Source: Drosophila pseudoobscura (Eukaryota > Arthropoda > Insecta > Diptera > Drosophilidae). Taken from it: DNA of 64,000 nucleotides. The notes below the pieces were generated by a model that saw only the letters and a program-made list of their open reading frames with translations, was not told where the DNA came from and ran no database searches. The position numbers were made by a program, and so were the translations under genes. The stretch is from NCBI RefSeq assembly GCF_009870125.1, contig NC_046679.1, positions 23,436,001-23,500,000 on the forward strand. The letters run 5' to 3'. This document shows, one piece after another, positions 45,701 through 57,600 of this stretch (position 1 is its first letter; each line of letters starts with the position of its first letter).

Positions 45701-48700
45701 ACAAGTGAGTAGGCGTCGGCTCCAAAAGCTCCATAAACAAATACACCAACCGTCGTTGTGTCGGGTATAATATTTATTCTCAGTTTCAAATAGGTTACAC
45801 ATGAGTTCCTTTTCATATCTTATTACGCACGTCTTCTCACTTTCGAAGTCAAACTCTTACGATATATCTTCCTCTCATACCCTTGACTACCCATAGCAAT
45901 AGATTGAAACTCATCAGCTGGTTAAAGGGCTGCCAACCCTACATTTATACAATACATACACATATTTCAAGTTCTAATTTCATTTCTGAGAATTCTTTTC
46001 ATAAGTAAACCTAGAAAAATCTTCGCTAATGACTTAGTCATACATAGGTATGTATATCTGAGACATGCAAATCGCAATGTCAATGTACCCACAACCCAGT
46101 CTATATACGAATAGTATCTATGAATCCAATCAGAGTTAGTCCAAGGCACCTATCAGACAGTCCATCAGCGGCCGCCACTCGTGTCGAGTGTTTATTGAAT
46201 GAATTTGCACAGTGATCCGCCATATGAAGCATAGTTGTATGATACATAGAGATGTATATATGTAGATAGGTATAATATTTGTGAGGCTCAACAGCTTTGC
46301 CAGGCCATCAATTCAATTATGGCAGCCGCTGAAATATTTTTGTTTTTTCTGAAAGCCAACTCATTGTGTGCGTAGCGTTTTTAGAAATTTCCCAGTGAAC
46401 CATAGTTGTAAATATGTATAGCTATATCTCTGTGTATATATCTCTCCATGCAGCTAATTTTTCAATTTACCACATTTCTGACTTTCATTTTACAACAACA
46501 TTTTTCGCACAACGAGTGAAAACGACGTAGTTGATTTCACAATTTAGAAAAGTGCAAGCTTTTGTATTTTGTGCACTATATAATCAGACCTGTGCACTTA
46601 TCCAATATAGTTCACTTAATGTACTCATTCACTTTCTGAACGAGCACGAGTATATTGAATAATCAACAAATTCTGCCGACTTGAACAATTAATCGAAAGA
46701 ACAATTGAACCCTAGAGAAAGTTGAAATAGCCATCGGAACCCTAGAGATTGTTGAAACAAAACATCAACGGGTCCATAGAGATTGTAGGAAAAACCATCA
46801 TGAAAACCTAGAGATTATTGAAACAACCATCATCGGAACCTTAGGGATTGCTAAAGCAATTACCATCGGAACAATGGAGATTGTTAATTCCCTCGCTGGG
46901 AGCAATCTTTGAATGGATGGAAAATTACTTATTTATGTATTTATTTTAATGGTTATGCTCGATTGCTGCTGTAAAGCGATAAGCCAAGAAATTAAAAATT
47001 AAAAACTAAAAAAAAATCATACAATATTTAATAGCTAGCATGAACTTGACATTGTGCTCTCTTAATTGCCAAGTGCCGAGAACAGTCATAGTTGTCGGAT
47101 TCGATGCCATTGCCCAGAGTCAGAGTCAGAGGCAGAGGCAGTCGTGTGCGGCGATTAGGAAAGAAGCAAAAACTTATTGACCATAACAAGGGGTTTTGAA
47201 CATTCAAATATAGTGGAAAATCGGGCAGAGCTTTTTGGTTGATCGATGAAGGTTACGGTTGTCTTTATAAAGATTTTCCCTAGAGTCTAAGTCTATCTGT
47301 ATCTAATATTATCTACAATTTCTTTGCGACTTTACTTACCCTTTCCACCAGGGCTCCTGGGCATTGCCGAAGCCAAAACCGCCAAATGAGTTGAAGAACT
47401 CATTGCCAAAGAAGGGGAACGATTGCTGGAAGAATATCGCTGGATTGGGTGCATTCACATCTGTGGTGATCGCGTCCACATCTGCAAAGAGAAGGTATAT
47501 GTGTATCCATGAGGAATAGATCTCTTTCGTGTACCCCCACTTGTCACTTACTGAAAGGTTTCTGCTCCACTCCAGTTGTTGGCGGAACGGGGCCGGGCGC
47601 TGGACCCACATCCTGACGTCCCTGGGGCTGTTGCTGCTGCTCCAGGGGCACGAACTCAGTATCGAAGCTACTGCCGCTGCTGAAGAGTGGCAACAGGTGA
47701 GATTGTGGTCGCTGGGGGGCCAGCGGCATGGGACCGGGGGGACCACGGGCCCAGACACTTGCCACTCGCTGCGAGGCCTGGGCATGCATGGGCTCCAGAT
47801 CGAGTGGTTCTAGTGGTGCTAGTGGTATGGGCGCGAACATAGTGCGATGCAGCGGCAATGGGTGTGTTAAGTGTGGCATAAAGCTGAAGTGGGGTAGGGC
47901 GAGGGTGTTCGAGTGTAAGTGCTATAGTTAGTGTATCTGGATCTGTATGTTCTGTGTGCGCTTGTGTTTGTTCATGCAAATTTCATGGAGAACGGTTCGA
48001 AACGGAACGAAGTAGAGAACCCGAGCACCATAATTCATATGCCTTCATTGTTCCCTCACATAAAAGAAGCTCCCACACGGCCCCTATAGATCCACAAAAG
48101 TCTGTGTATATATATATCTCTAAATACGTATATGTTCGGTTAGTATATATGCTGATCGTGCTCATTGTTTAGCTGATTTTTTTTTGCGCAGCATTTGCCT
48201 GAGCCGCATATTAAGTGCCTCCCCCGGGCACTACACTACAATCTCTGTACCAATGAAATCAAATGAAAATAACTTTTTAACAACCCAAAAAACCAATCAC
48301 CAAACCAAACTGGAGACATTCCCCTTGCAGTGGTCCATCCATCAACTGGGATTTATGTCAACGATATGTTGCGATTTATTAATGCATTTGGAATCTACTT
48401 ATAGGAGCACCACCCATCCCTCGAGAGACACTTTCTAGAACATACTTTGGTTGCGGGTCATTAAAATTCGTTTCGCGGAAGCTAATTAAAAAAAAACCCC
48501 TCATCAGTGCTAAATAAAAAATAAAGAAACGAAACTATCTGGCAATAAACAATAAAAATATAATGCTTGAAAAGGCAAAACGTAAACAATTTGTTCAACG
48601 ACTCGCAGTACTCTGTCTGTCCCTCACTTTTGATGGGTCTTCTGACTGGAGTTCTGTCTGTTCTGTGTGACTCATTATCCGAGTGGTACGTGAGGAGCTA

Positions 48701-51685
48701 GGGCTCACAGCGGCTTAGCCTCAGAGCCACAGAGAGACAGGCAATATATGTATTTAAGCCGACAAAGCGATTATGGATGGGGCTTTGGCATGGACATTGG
48801 CCTGATAAATGTGTGTCTCTCTCTTGTCTCGTGTCTTGAGGAATTTATGTACTGAATCCACTGTGAATTTTACTGTTCTTCACTCTCAATCATTGTGTTG
48901 CATAATATATTTGTATACGATTTGGAATGAATGCCAACAGATCTGAAACTAAATACTATTACGATCCCCTTTTTGACTGAAGAATTCCAACTAATATTAT
49001 ATTTGTATGCTGTAATGTGAATCATTTGGATGAAACCCTTAACTGAAACTTAAACCTATTTGTAATGCTCCTTAATTCAATGATTATTTTCCTACTTACA
49101 TAGATTACTTATCTTATACTAACTCCAATTCTAAACATTCAAGTTAGTATTTCTAAAAAAAGACAACAAATGTGCTTTCAATCTTAAATAAATCATTAAA
49201 TTTCTCCAGAAAATGCTGCAGTTTAGTCTAGAAGCAAATTTAAGCGATCTTCTAAGTCTCCATACAATCCTTTTACTCCACTTAAATTCTAGTAATTCAT
49301 TGTTCGATCTAATAATATTTCTAAATACTTGAAAAAAGTACATTTCCGTATGAGTGCGAAGGAGATTTGTTAATAATGGTATTTTAAATGTGAGAAAAAA
49401 CGATGATGAAATCATTAATAAACTAAAGATTCCCAAGGGAAAGCTGATGAATGGAAGTGTCGGAAGGTGATACATCTAGAATAGTTCCTATAAACACGCC
49501 TTTCTATTTATTACGGAATACGTTTTAAACATTCCCCATGTTTTTTTCCTGCCCCCTGAGTTATTTCTCCCACACCCACAAGTCATGTTTAAAGGTGCAT
49601 ATAAGCCCATTTTTGTTGTTGACAGATTTGCATACTATATTCCATTAAATTTGTAACATTTAGATGAAAGTCTAGACAAATCAATTTTTGAATGATTCAT
49701 GATATTATTCTAAGGAAAACCCCCTACCCAAAACCCTTTTCTGGAACTCTAGAGAATGCATAACGAATTCAGAAAACAAATGAAATTTTTAAAGAAAATA
49801 GATTCTGTTCGCTCGGAACCAAAGCGAAAGTCATTGGCCACAGAGCAGGCAGCAAGAGAAAGAGAGGTGCTGATGGGGAATCACAGATTGTCGGTGAAAT
49901 GGTAATGTGTAGCGGGGGGGGTGGCAGTCGCAGTCCCCGAGCGGTGGTTGGATCCGACCAAATGGCTGCCTGATTTAATTAAAGCGCAACTGCGGCAGGC
50001 AGAACCAAACCATTTAGAGAGGAATACACTGAAAAAGAGCCACAGCAGCAGCAGTGACCCACTTCGAGGGCAGATTATACGACTGTGGGGTGAGAATACC
50101 TGGGCCCCGAAATGGCACCTAATGACGTGTCAAATGTCAATTGGTTTCAGGGCCAGCACTGATTGAGAATTGTGTCAAAGATGAGCCCTAGAGCGGCCTG
50201 AACCTAAAGGTTGAGCCGCCCCCGTCAGAGTCAGCCGAGTGTGGCGGAGATTGGAGGATGAAGATTTTGTTGGCCAAGTCCCGCGGCTGCATCTCTGGCG
50301 GATGCGATGGTGTTGCCCCACTTAAGTTGCACATTGTTCTCTTGCAGCAATATCTTTCGCAAACATACAGATAAATGCAAGAGCAGCAGAAAAGAGACTC
50401 CAAGACCCGTCTGAACTGCAGGGTTAGGCTCAATCGCGTCAGAACAATCTCCAGACAATCTCTCAACAGTTTCAGCTTAAGGTTTTATCAATTGAGGTCA
50501 TTTCTGAGGCTTTGGTTGCGACTTTCTTTCTGAGCCTTCTTCCGCCTCCAACCACATTTCGGTCAACTTTATTTGCAGTTTTGTTTAGCAAGCGAAAAAT
50601 TTCTCCCAGAACCAACAGACCCAAAGGTTTCTGACTCGAAAAAACTGTCATAAAATCCGAAGACTGAACCCGGTATTAGCCAACTTTTATGGAGTGTCTG
50701 TCTGTCAGTGGAGCTGTAAACCCGTAAAGAGTGTTAGTGTTCCTTAGGCGCTCAAATATTGAAACTGGTTGAAAATGTTTAGGTTTCTTCACATGTGAAT
50801 GAACTACGTGTATTGTAAATATTGAAACTTGTTTCTGGTGTTTGTTTTGGTAAGTAGTTGTCAGTTTTTGCTGGATCTAGTCTACTGGGTAGGATATGAT
50901 GGGAGGGAGGAAAGCGCTGTGTTGGCATATAGTTCACCTGGATTTGGATAAAGAATCGGAAGCATAACCCACGGACTCCTCAAACTCAGATTCCGATCCG
51001 GAGCCTGAACTGAAATTGCAATTAATCATTTATTGGTGGGGAAGGAGCTACGATAGGTAGTACAAGGTGATGTTTTTGGGCTAATAAAGGGAACTTTGGG
51101 GAAGGATTTTCTACGTGTTTGAGTTAGTGGTATTCAATTTACTACAATGTATTGATATGTTACTGATTCTCTAACGGTTTTTGGATTTTTATAATTTGAA
51201 TAGATAATTTTGTATAGCTCCCATTCAATTGATGACATAAAAGCACTTCTAATTCCTCTCATCTTTGAGTGAATGCGTTCTTCAATTTAGTTAGCAATTT
51301 TATGGAAAGCAAAGATGGATTTTGTATAATAAATACCAACACGTATTGAAGGTTACTTCATAGTAATTTTTTTAGATGATTCAATGCATTGTTCTAGTGT
51401 ATTCCCAATGTTAGGACACGCTTCTACAAAATTCCCCATTTAGTTCTACATTCCGATAACATCAAACCATGCCTTATCAGAAGATGTCGATGAGTGCTTA
51501 GACCGAAAACCGCAACGAAAACAAAAACACAAACTACATGAAATGTGCATGAAACGAGAACACACAACACAATACACTCTAGTGTTGACCGACACTGGAA
51601 AAATTAATACTTACTCTCCGTAGTAGGGCACCGCCTGGATGGAGATGGACCCGAGCAGGAGCAGGCAAGCCCACTGTCTCAACAT
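42709..51685 (-). CDS. mfas: Midline fasciclin, secreted FAS1-domain adhesion protein
   Basis: Eight coding exons on the minus strand: 51685..51615, 47883..47552, 47481..47340, 45110..44919, 44842..44557, 44492..44021, 43957..43275 and 43209..42709. All phases match, giving 892 residues. Exon 1 is a signal peptide (MLRQWACLLLLGSISIQAVP). Exons 2-3 give a Pro/Gln-rich stretch and NPAIFFQQSFPFFGNEFFN. A Cys-containing segment leads to four FAS1 domains: KQFIESARKAGELSDML onward, IMRTVLEKTNLSAML onward, FKQLLEASGYDDQF onward and FLELVRKANLTQLL onward. Each has its conserved early TLFLPKD / TIFVPTD / TIFAPID / TLLVPKN motif. FAS1 proteins related to TGFBI/periostin act in cell-matrix adhesion; mfas is expressed at the embryonic midline. 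No membrane or GPI signal appears at the C-terminus, so secretion is expected. Introns 1 (3.7 kb) and 3 (2.2 kb) are long. Confidence 0.94.
45481..45713. repeat. Tandem duplication, two copies of about 117 bp
   Basis: aactcattcatacgagtaca starts at 45481 and again at 45598. Both copies run through tcccataaacaagtatag to gcgatcctcggtgagctccc and tacaagtgagtagg. They differ mainly in a short AT stretch (ttatataatgagtaattcc versus gaaataataaataattgct), so the duplication is fairly recent. Confidence 0.92.
46707..46889. repeat. Degenerate ~32-bp tandem repeat, about six units
   Basis: Units of the form gaaccctagagattgttgaa + acaaccatc repeat with divergence (gaaccctagagaaagttgaa, gggtccatagagattgtagg, aaaacctagagattattgaa, ggaaccttagggattgctaa, ggaacaatggagattgttaa). 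Inside mfas intron 3. Confidence 0.8.
47884..51614 (-). other. mfas intron 1 (3.7 kb)
   Basis: Long first coding intron between the signal-peptide exon and the rest of mfas. Mixed AT-rich sequence with a G-run (ggggggg) near 49912-49920. First introns of developmental genes often hold enhancers, but no specific site cluster was identified. Open frames inside are short and unsupported. Confidence 0.6.
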
Positions 51686-52251
51686 GTTGTTGGATATCAC
51701 AATATCACAATTTGAACCGCAAAATTGGGTGCTATAAAAATGGGGGAATGGAGAAGAAAATAAAATAACGAAAGTTGCTGTAATACAAAGACTCTGCGGG
51801 ATGGCGATGGCTGGCTGGGTTCAAGAAATTTCACTACTGCACTGGAAACAGCTGAGACGACGGCCAAGCCAAAATACAGGTTTTCCACGCCAGCCTGCAC
51901 TCAAATATGTAGGTGACGTCTGACTGGGCCCCGAGTGCGGAGAGAGGTGAAACTTTTCCACTGTCTTCACGCATTAATTGCGAGCACACACATGTAATTA
52001 TTGTCAATTGTCTCTTGGATTACAACAATTGGCACATCCACATCACAATCAATTTGATTAAAATACGAAGTCACAAATGTCTTTGGCTCTGGCTCTGGCT
52101 CCTTTTTCGAATACAGACACCGACAGCACAAAACACTCACTAACTCACGAGCTATGGTGTGGAATGGTATTTTTCTGTTGAAGATCCGACGATGGATGTT
52201 GTCGTCACGAGTTTTGAAAACTAACTGCAAAAGAACGAAGATCGCGTCCGA
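51686..52251 (-). other. mfas 5' UTR region
   Basis: Between the inferred transcription start near 52226 and the start codon at 51685. Contains ggctctggctctggctc short tandem repeats near 52083-52100 (plus strand). A 5' UTR intron is possible but was not resolved. Confidence 0.4.
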
Positions 52252-52259
52252 TATTTATA
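52223..52259 (-). promoter_or_regulatory. TATA/initiator core promoter of mfas
   Basis: On the minus strand TATAAATA (52259-52252) is followed by an initiator-like GCAGTTAG whose A lies at 52226, 33 bases downstream of the first TATA base. The spacing and orientation fit a focused promoter for mfas. The implied 5' UTR is about 540 bases. Confidence 0.55.
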
Positions 52260-53612
52260 AGCTGCGATTGCGCTGCGATGGCGCTGCCGCAGCCTCTGCG
52301 GCTGCGATCGTTGGAGCTTTCTGAGCGGCGCTTTTGGGCTGCGGGCTTCTGAGAGAACTTTTGGTGACGCTTTTTATTGGCGTGTGACGGGCGGGCGGTG
52401 GGAGTGTGGCAAATGCCAAATTCGTGTGTACAATTTGTGAAAGTGCGAGCTGCGATAAGTGTTGTTACACCACACAACAGGGGAAAAGAAATATACGAAT
52501 CAGAGTCTCGAATCTGAGTACTAATACTCTACTGTTTTCATTTGTATAATCTTAAATTTAAATTTTCCTGGAATTGTTCCCTCAGGTAAGGGCCATAATT
52601 TTTGTGGCCATACAGCTGGCCTACCTGTTAGTGTAAGTGTTATCCAGCTCGCCACAAACTCGGTTATTCCCGAAACTGTCCAGCCTCGGACGACTGACTC
52701 CCTAGCAGCCATCAATCACTGCTTCTCGTCACCCAGTGGTCTGGTCCGGTCAGGTCTGGCTCTGGCTCTGGCTACGGATAGGAATGGGGTCTTCCAGCTT
52801 ATTAAGAGTCTGTGTATGTTCATATTTAGAAACTGTTCCGTTGTGTCTTATTTTGTTTTGCATGTACAATCTGTTTACTTTGAGAGGTACAAGATGCACA
52901 TGTGTAGATGGAATTGAATTTCTGGGAATTGTGAGAAGACTCTTTTATGGGTTTTCTTACTTTTTAATTGTTCTCTGTGTCGCTTGTTAGTCACGACATT
53001 TGGTTATCATCTGTAGCAAAAAAAGAAAGAGGATTCAACTTTGGACAATAGCAATTGTTAGGATTATCCTTTTGTGGAATCATTGTTTATTCATTCATTA
53101 GTTACCATACAATATTTACAATATTTATTTGTGCTATATTTTCGTATTATATTTATATATATCTTGTATACGTAGATGTATGTACCACAATGAAAGTTGT
53201 TTTTCTTTAAATATATATATTTGAAAATAAATAAATGTGTTCCCCGTGTAGTAATTTTTTTCTTTTTGGTTTTTGTCACTCGTGCATTAAATTTCTTGCT
53301 AATTTTGATTAAGAGTTTTACAATTAGATATGCAATAGATAGATCAATGATTGGGGAGGCTTTGGATTCAATTCAAGTCTCGTTCTACATTACACCGAAA
53401 GAAAATGTTGCAAAGCCAATTGTGTCCTTGTGTTGTGTGTGTGCGTGTGTTAGCATAAGGTGCTTGCAATAATCGCCAGCCCTGAGATTATTGCAAACAC
53501 TCTTTTGTCGTCGTCTGTAACTCTGATACTTGTCTGATTCTGCCTTCTCTTCCTAGTTTCGCAGCTCTAAAAGGAACTTCAAACACTGTCAACCCCATGA
53601 AGCGAACGTCGT
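52260..53612. other. Spacer between mfas promoter and Tk 3' end
   Basis: Includes the mfas upstream region: GC-rich GCTGCGAT/GCGCTGCCGCAG repeats at 52262-52315, close to the TATA box. Beyond 52480 it becomes AT-rich and should contain the Tk 3' UTR. Simple repeats (tatatata near 53155 and 53210). No additional gene recognised. Confidence 0.45.
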
Positions 53613-54632
53613 CTATTCGGCGAGCGCTGGAAGGAAGATGATTAATCACAGCTGAGGATCAGGGATTGAGGATCGGCCAGCACTCACCTGGACGCTTGCC
53701 GCGCATGCCCTGAAAGCCACTGGGCGCCCGCTTGTTATCGGCCCAAAGGTAGAGCCAGGGACGCACCAGGTATTGCTGATCGCCATCGCCAATGCCATCA
53801 CCAGTGTCTAGGCCAGCGTCCTGCTCACTCTTCTTGCCACGCACTGCCACAAATTTGCTGTTGAAGTCCGCGTATCGCTCCTTCTTGCCCCTCACATCGT
53901 AGGCCTTTTTTAAGAAATTGTGCCAGAACTGGAGGCGATTAGATTCTCAAAAAGCTGGTGGACGGACAAGTGTTAGCTGTTTCTTACCTCTGACAGAGCC
54001 GCTCGCTTGTAATGCTGATGGGAAACATCCTTCTTGCCGCGCACGCCCAAAAAGGAGTTGACCGGAGCCCGTTTCTGGAGCAGCTCCATGGCATCATTAT
54101 CGTCATCGTCTCCGCTCATCGGTCGCTTGCCCCTCATTCCCGTGAAACCTGTGGGTGCCCGCTTCCCAACATCCCCAACACTGTCGTCTCCTGCCGCCAG
54201 GCGCTCGAATAGGTCCTCGAGAAGGTTTTCGCGCATTCGCTGCTCCTCTATCTGATGCAAGACGTCGGACAGACGGTTGCTAATGGGTATATACTTCTTG
54301 CCTCGCATGCCCACAAACGACATGGGGGCCTTCTTGAGCCGCTTCCCGTTCTCGTAGTAGATGCTGTCCTCATCCATATCGGCATAGTCGAGAGGATCGG
54401 GTCCCATCCAATCGGCCGCACGCTGATCCTTCTCATCCTCCTTCTTGCCACGCATCCCTATGAAGCTGGAAGTGGGTGCACGCTTTACCATCCTCCTGGG
54501 AGCGTCTGCACCCGGCGGCAGGGTGCTAACAGAGGACTCCACATCTGGTTCGGCATCGGCCGCTGTGGCAGCGGCTGTTAACAGCAGCAGAAGCAGCAGC
54601 GCCACTGCAAACGAACCTCCCTGACTGCGCAT
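53613..54632 (-). CDS. Tk: Tachykinin prepropeptide
   Basis: Three exons on the minus strand: 54632..53988, then a second exon starting at 53928 or 53904 and ending at 53688, then a 14-nt last exon 53626..53613 (A-L-A-E stop after GKRP). The total is 299 or 291 residues. The signal peptide is FAVALLLLLLLTAAATA. Amidated peptides bounded by basic sites: APTSSFIGMR (52-61), APMSFVGMR (102-110), APTGFTGMR (159-167), APVNSFLGVR (189-198) and APSGFQGMR near the C-terminus, plus the TK-6-type segment ADFNSKFVAVR. The acceptor at 53904 gives AALSE-AYDVRGKKERY, matching the AALSD-SYDLRGKQQRF I recall from D. melanogaster; the acceptor at 53928 (better pyrimidine tract, 59-bp intron) would insert FWHNFLKK. 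Tachykinins signal through TkR99D and TkR86C in brain and midgut. Confidence 0.93.
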
Positions 54633-57600
54633 TGATCGTAGCGAGCTTTTAGGCGGGCGTTTGGTATCGGATCACAGCTGGAAGGGGAGCTGAAATGGAA
54701 GCGCCGGGTATTGGTATAAGACCTCAAGAGAATTAATGGAGAGACTAGAGTATAACATGTGAACGATAATCTTTAATTCTTTAATTCACAAAAATAGTAT
54801 ATCCTCAGCCCTAGGTTGTAATATTACAAGATTTCTTTACGTCTGCAATCGATCAACAAAAGCCATTCTGTTTATGTGGGATTTAATATTTGTTCAACAT
54901 TTGTCTGCCGTCGGGTGAAATCCATTTCCCCCAAACTGTTTTCCAGTTTCACTTCCTGTTTTGTTTGTGTGTTTGATGTTTTCTCTTTTCAGATTTTTGC
55001 ATATATTTGCTGTGCTGCACTTAGACTTACAAACGACTCGCGGGGGCGAGGGTCTACTTGACCTTTTTGTGGTCTAGTTCTCGAGGGGAATGGGTTGCGG
55101 GGACCCTCTCCAAAAGCGGAATTTCAAGTTGCATATGCATACATTTGCAGACCTAACGGTTGCTCCGATGCTGCATGATGCGGATGGTACCACAAACAAA
55201 TGCAAATAGGCTGGAGAGGAAGAGGGTTTTAGTGCAGCAACAGGAGGCAGCCAGCCTCCAATGATGCCACACATGATTATGCGGCTATATAGTCGACACA
55301 GCCGACACAGCCACGCCTTGTTAAGTCAAATTGCCATGCAAATGCTCTCGGCCTGGAGCGTTACGCCTTGATAAGACTCGAAGATAGAGAAATGGTGTCA
55401 GAACAACAACAGCAACTGCAACAACTACTGAAAGAAGAGAGGAAGGCTTAATGTTGTCTACCGAAGCGGTCGATACCCTTGAACGTCCATACCATATTGG
55501 AATATACATAGTTTATAATCTAATCTGCCCTAATAGCCCTTAGGGCTATATCTTTTCTATCACTACGATATTGCTTGTAACAAATACAAGGATCTTTGCA
55601 AAGTTAAATCCAGAAGTAAGTACAAAAAAATAGCAACTTCTTTCACAGAAGAAGTACAACAGACATGGCTCTTCGACTCAACTAGTGCTGATATACATTA
55701 TATAGGTGGAAATCATCATACCCCCCTTCGTGGGTATCAAAAACTATGGAAAAGTCTAACGATGCGCGCACAGGAAACAAGAACAAACATGTAATTCAAT
55801 TGATTGCCCCAGGCGGCAGCAAGCAAACAGAAGAGAGCAGACACCGCGCAGGAATATAGATGGGCAGACCTGAGGACTGAGGCTAAGGTGGAGATAGGAA
55901 AAGGTGCGGATAATGGAGCAGCAGCAGAAAAAGAGCAATTCAATTGAACAACTTAACGAAATGCATTTGAATTGAATTGATGTTGCATTTGCCACAATCA
56001 ACAGGTTGTCGGTTGCCACTTAAGCCTCATCGCCACTGAGTACAATAATTGGGTCGTCGGTGATGGTGCCGGGGGCGGTGCCGGGGGCTGTGGGCTTGTG
56101 TTTGTCCAGGGATTTGAGTTACGGTTGAGCTAAAGTGCAGGGCGCCGTAAAGTTTTGTACTTTAAATGTGAAAAGGAAAAAGATAATACGGGAAATGTCA
56201 AAGCATCAGGAAAAGTGCGTACCATAGGCTAGACAGTGGGGAAAACCAAGAGAAATGTGGTTGGGCGTAGAAAGTGCAATTACTGGGACACCATTTGGAG
56301 AAAGCCAGGCATTGGGATCGAAAAAAGAGCTAAAAGTAGAACCCATTCCCTATTGAAATTTTTGTAACCCTTTAATTGCCTCATCATCCCATCGTATCCG
56401 TCGACACTAATGCCATGCCAAACTTTTGCTGCCACAGAATTAACAGACTGGCGGCGGCGAATGTGTGCTAAGCTTCCGGTTTTGGGTGCTACCGTGCCCT
56501 GCCACGTCAACGCCCCCCGGTTCAGAGTCCTGCGAGGACATGAAACTGACAGCAGCCAGTCAAACAATGGCACCGGACCAGAGCCAGGACTACGACAAGC
56601 ACTAGTCACACTTTCGTCCTTTGGCATCCAACTCCCACGACAGTGCCTTAATGTGTCTCCGTGTGGAATGCGGCTAAGCTGCTAACGTGTCCTTGTATGT
56701 TGTCTAATTGTCTATGTAGGGGCTGTACTCCAGCCTTCTGTGTGCTTTCTTTGTGCGTGTCCATCCCAAAGGACACTTTAAACCGCCGACAGGCGTGTGA
56801 GATTAAAGATGGGCACGGAAACGGGCCCGGGCACGTCTAGATTTACATTTTCGCCAGTTTTCTCTCTTTCAGCGTGTGTGTGTGTGTTTGTGTGTGTGTG
56901 TTCTGCTTCCTCCTTATGGATGTGTATAATAGAGGTTTGTCTATTAGCCCGGCTAAAGGCCTGCAGAACATGGCCCAGCAATAGAGTCCGACGATGGCAG
57001 AAAGCGTATGAAAATTAATAATAAAACAACATGGAAAATTCACTTTTGGCCTATTGGCCTCGGGCTGCATTCTCGTCACCCTTTTTTGCATGCCAAAAAG
57101 TTCTGGCCAAAGCAAACACACAACTGGAACGGAGGAGCACGCACACACGAGCACAGTTAATGCATAAAATATGAAGCGTGACTGTACTTTTGAATCGGGT
57201 CTGGATTCTGGATTGTGAACTCTGAGTTTTTGCCCGGCAGCTGCAGCCCCCTCCCCGCCCCGCTCCAGAGTTCGATATCGGGTCGGGCGTGCGTATTTTA
57301 AATAAATTTACATTAATATTGAGGCCTTGTCTGGGGCATGCCAATGGGCCAGGTTATAGGTCATAGCTGGTGGTTAAGCCTTATCCCCAAGCAATAAACG
57401 ATAGGTCCTGCTGAAGGTTAGGGATCAGCTGCAGGGAGTCCTTTTTCTGAAGTAACATTGTAGGCTCTAACGATAATTATACCGAGGCCGATCTACAGAT
57501 GACCCACACTTCAATTAGTTGACATACTCTTTACAAATATAGTAGACGTTGAGTAAATTTCTCAGCTCTCAAGGAAACATGTGTTTTATATGGGCAAGAT

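Larger units (their letters stand above)
45111..47339 (-). other. mfas intron 3 (2.2 kb)
   Basis: AT-rich intron between the GNAQEPWWKG exon and the VCTEKEEGE exon. Holds a 117-bp tandem duplication (45481-45713) and a degenerate ~32-bp repeat run (46707-46889), listed separately. No further exon recognised. Confidence 0.6.

Noticed and set aside
52521-52715. 64-codon minus-strand frame between mfas and Tk considered as a Tk terminal exon
   Set aside because: A 14-nt exon at 53613-53626 follows a typical 61-bp intron and yields GKRPALAE, close to the D. melanogaster end as I recall it, so no distant exon is needed.
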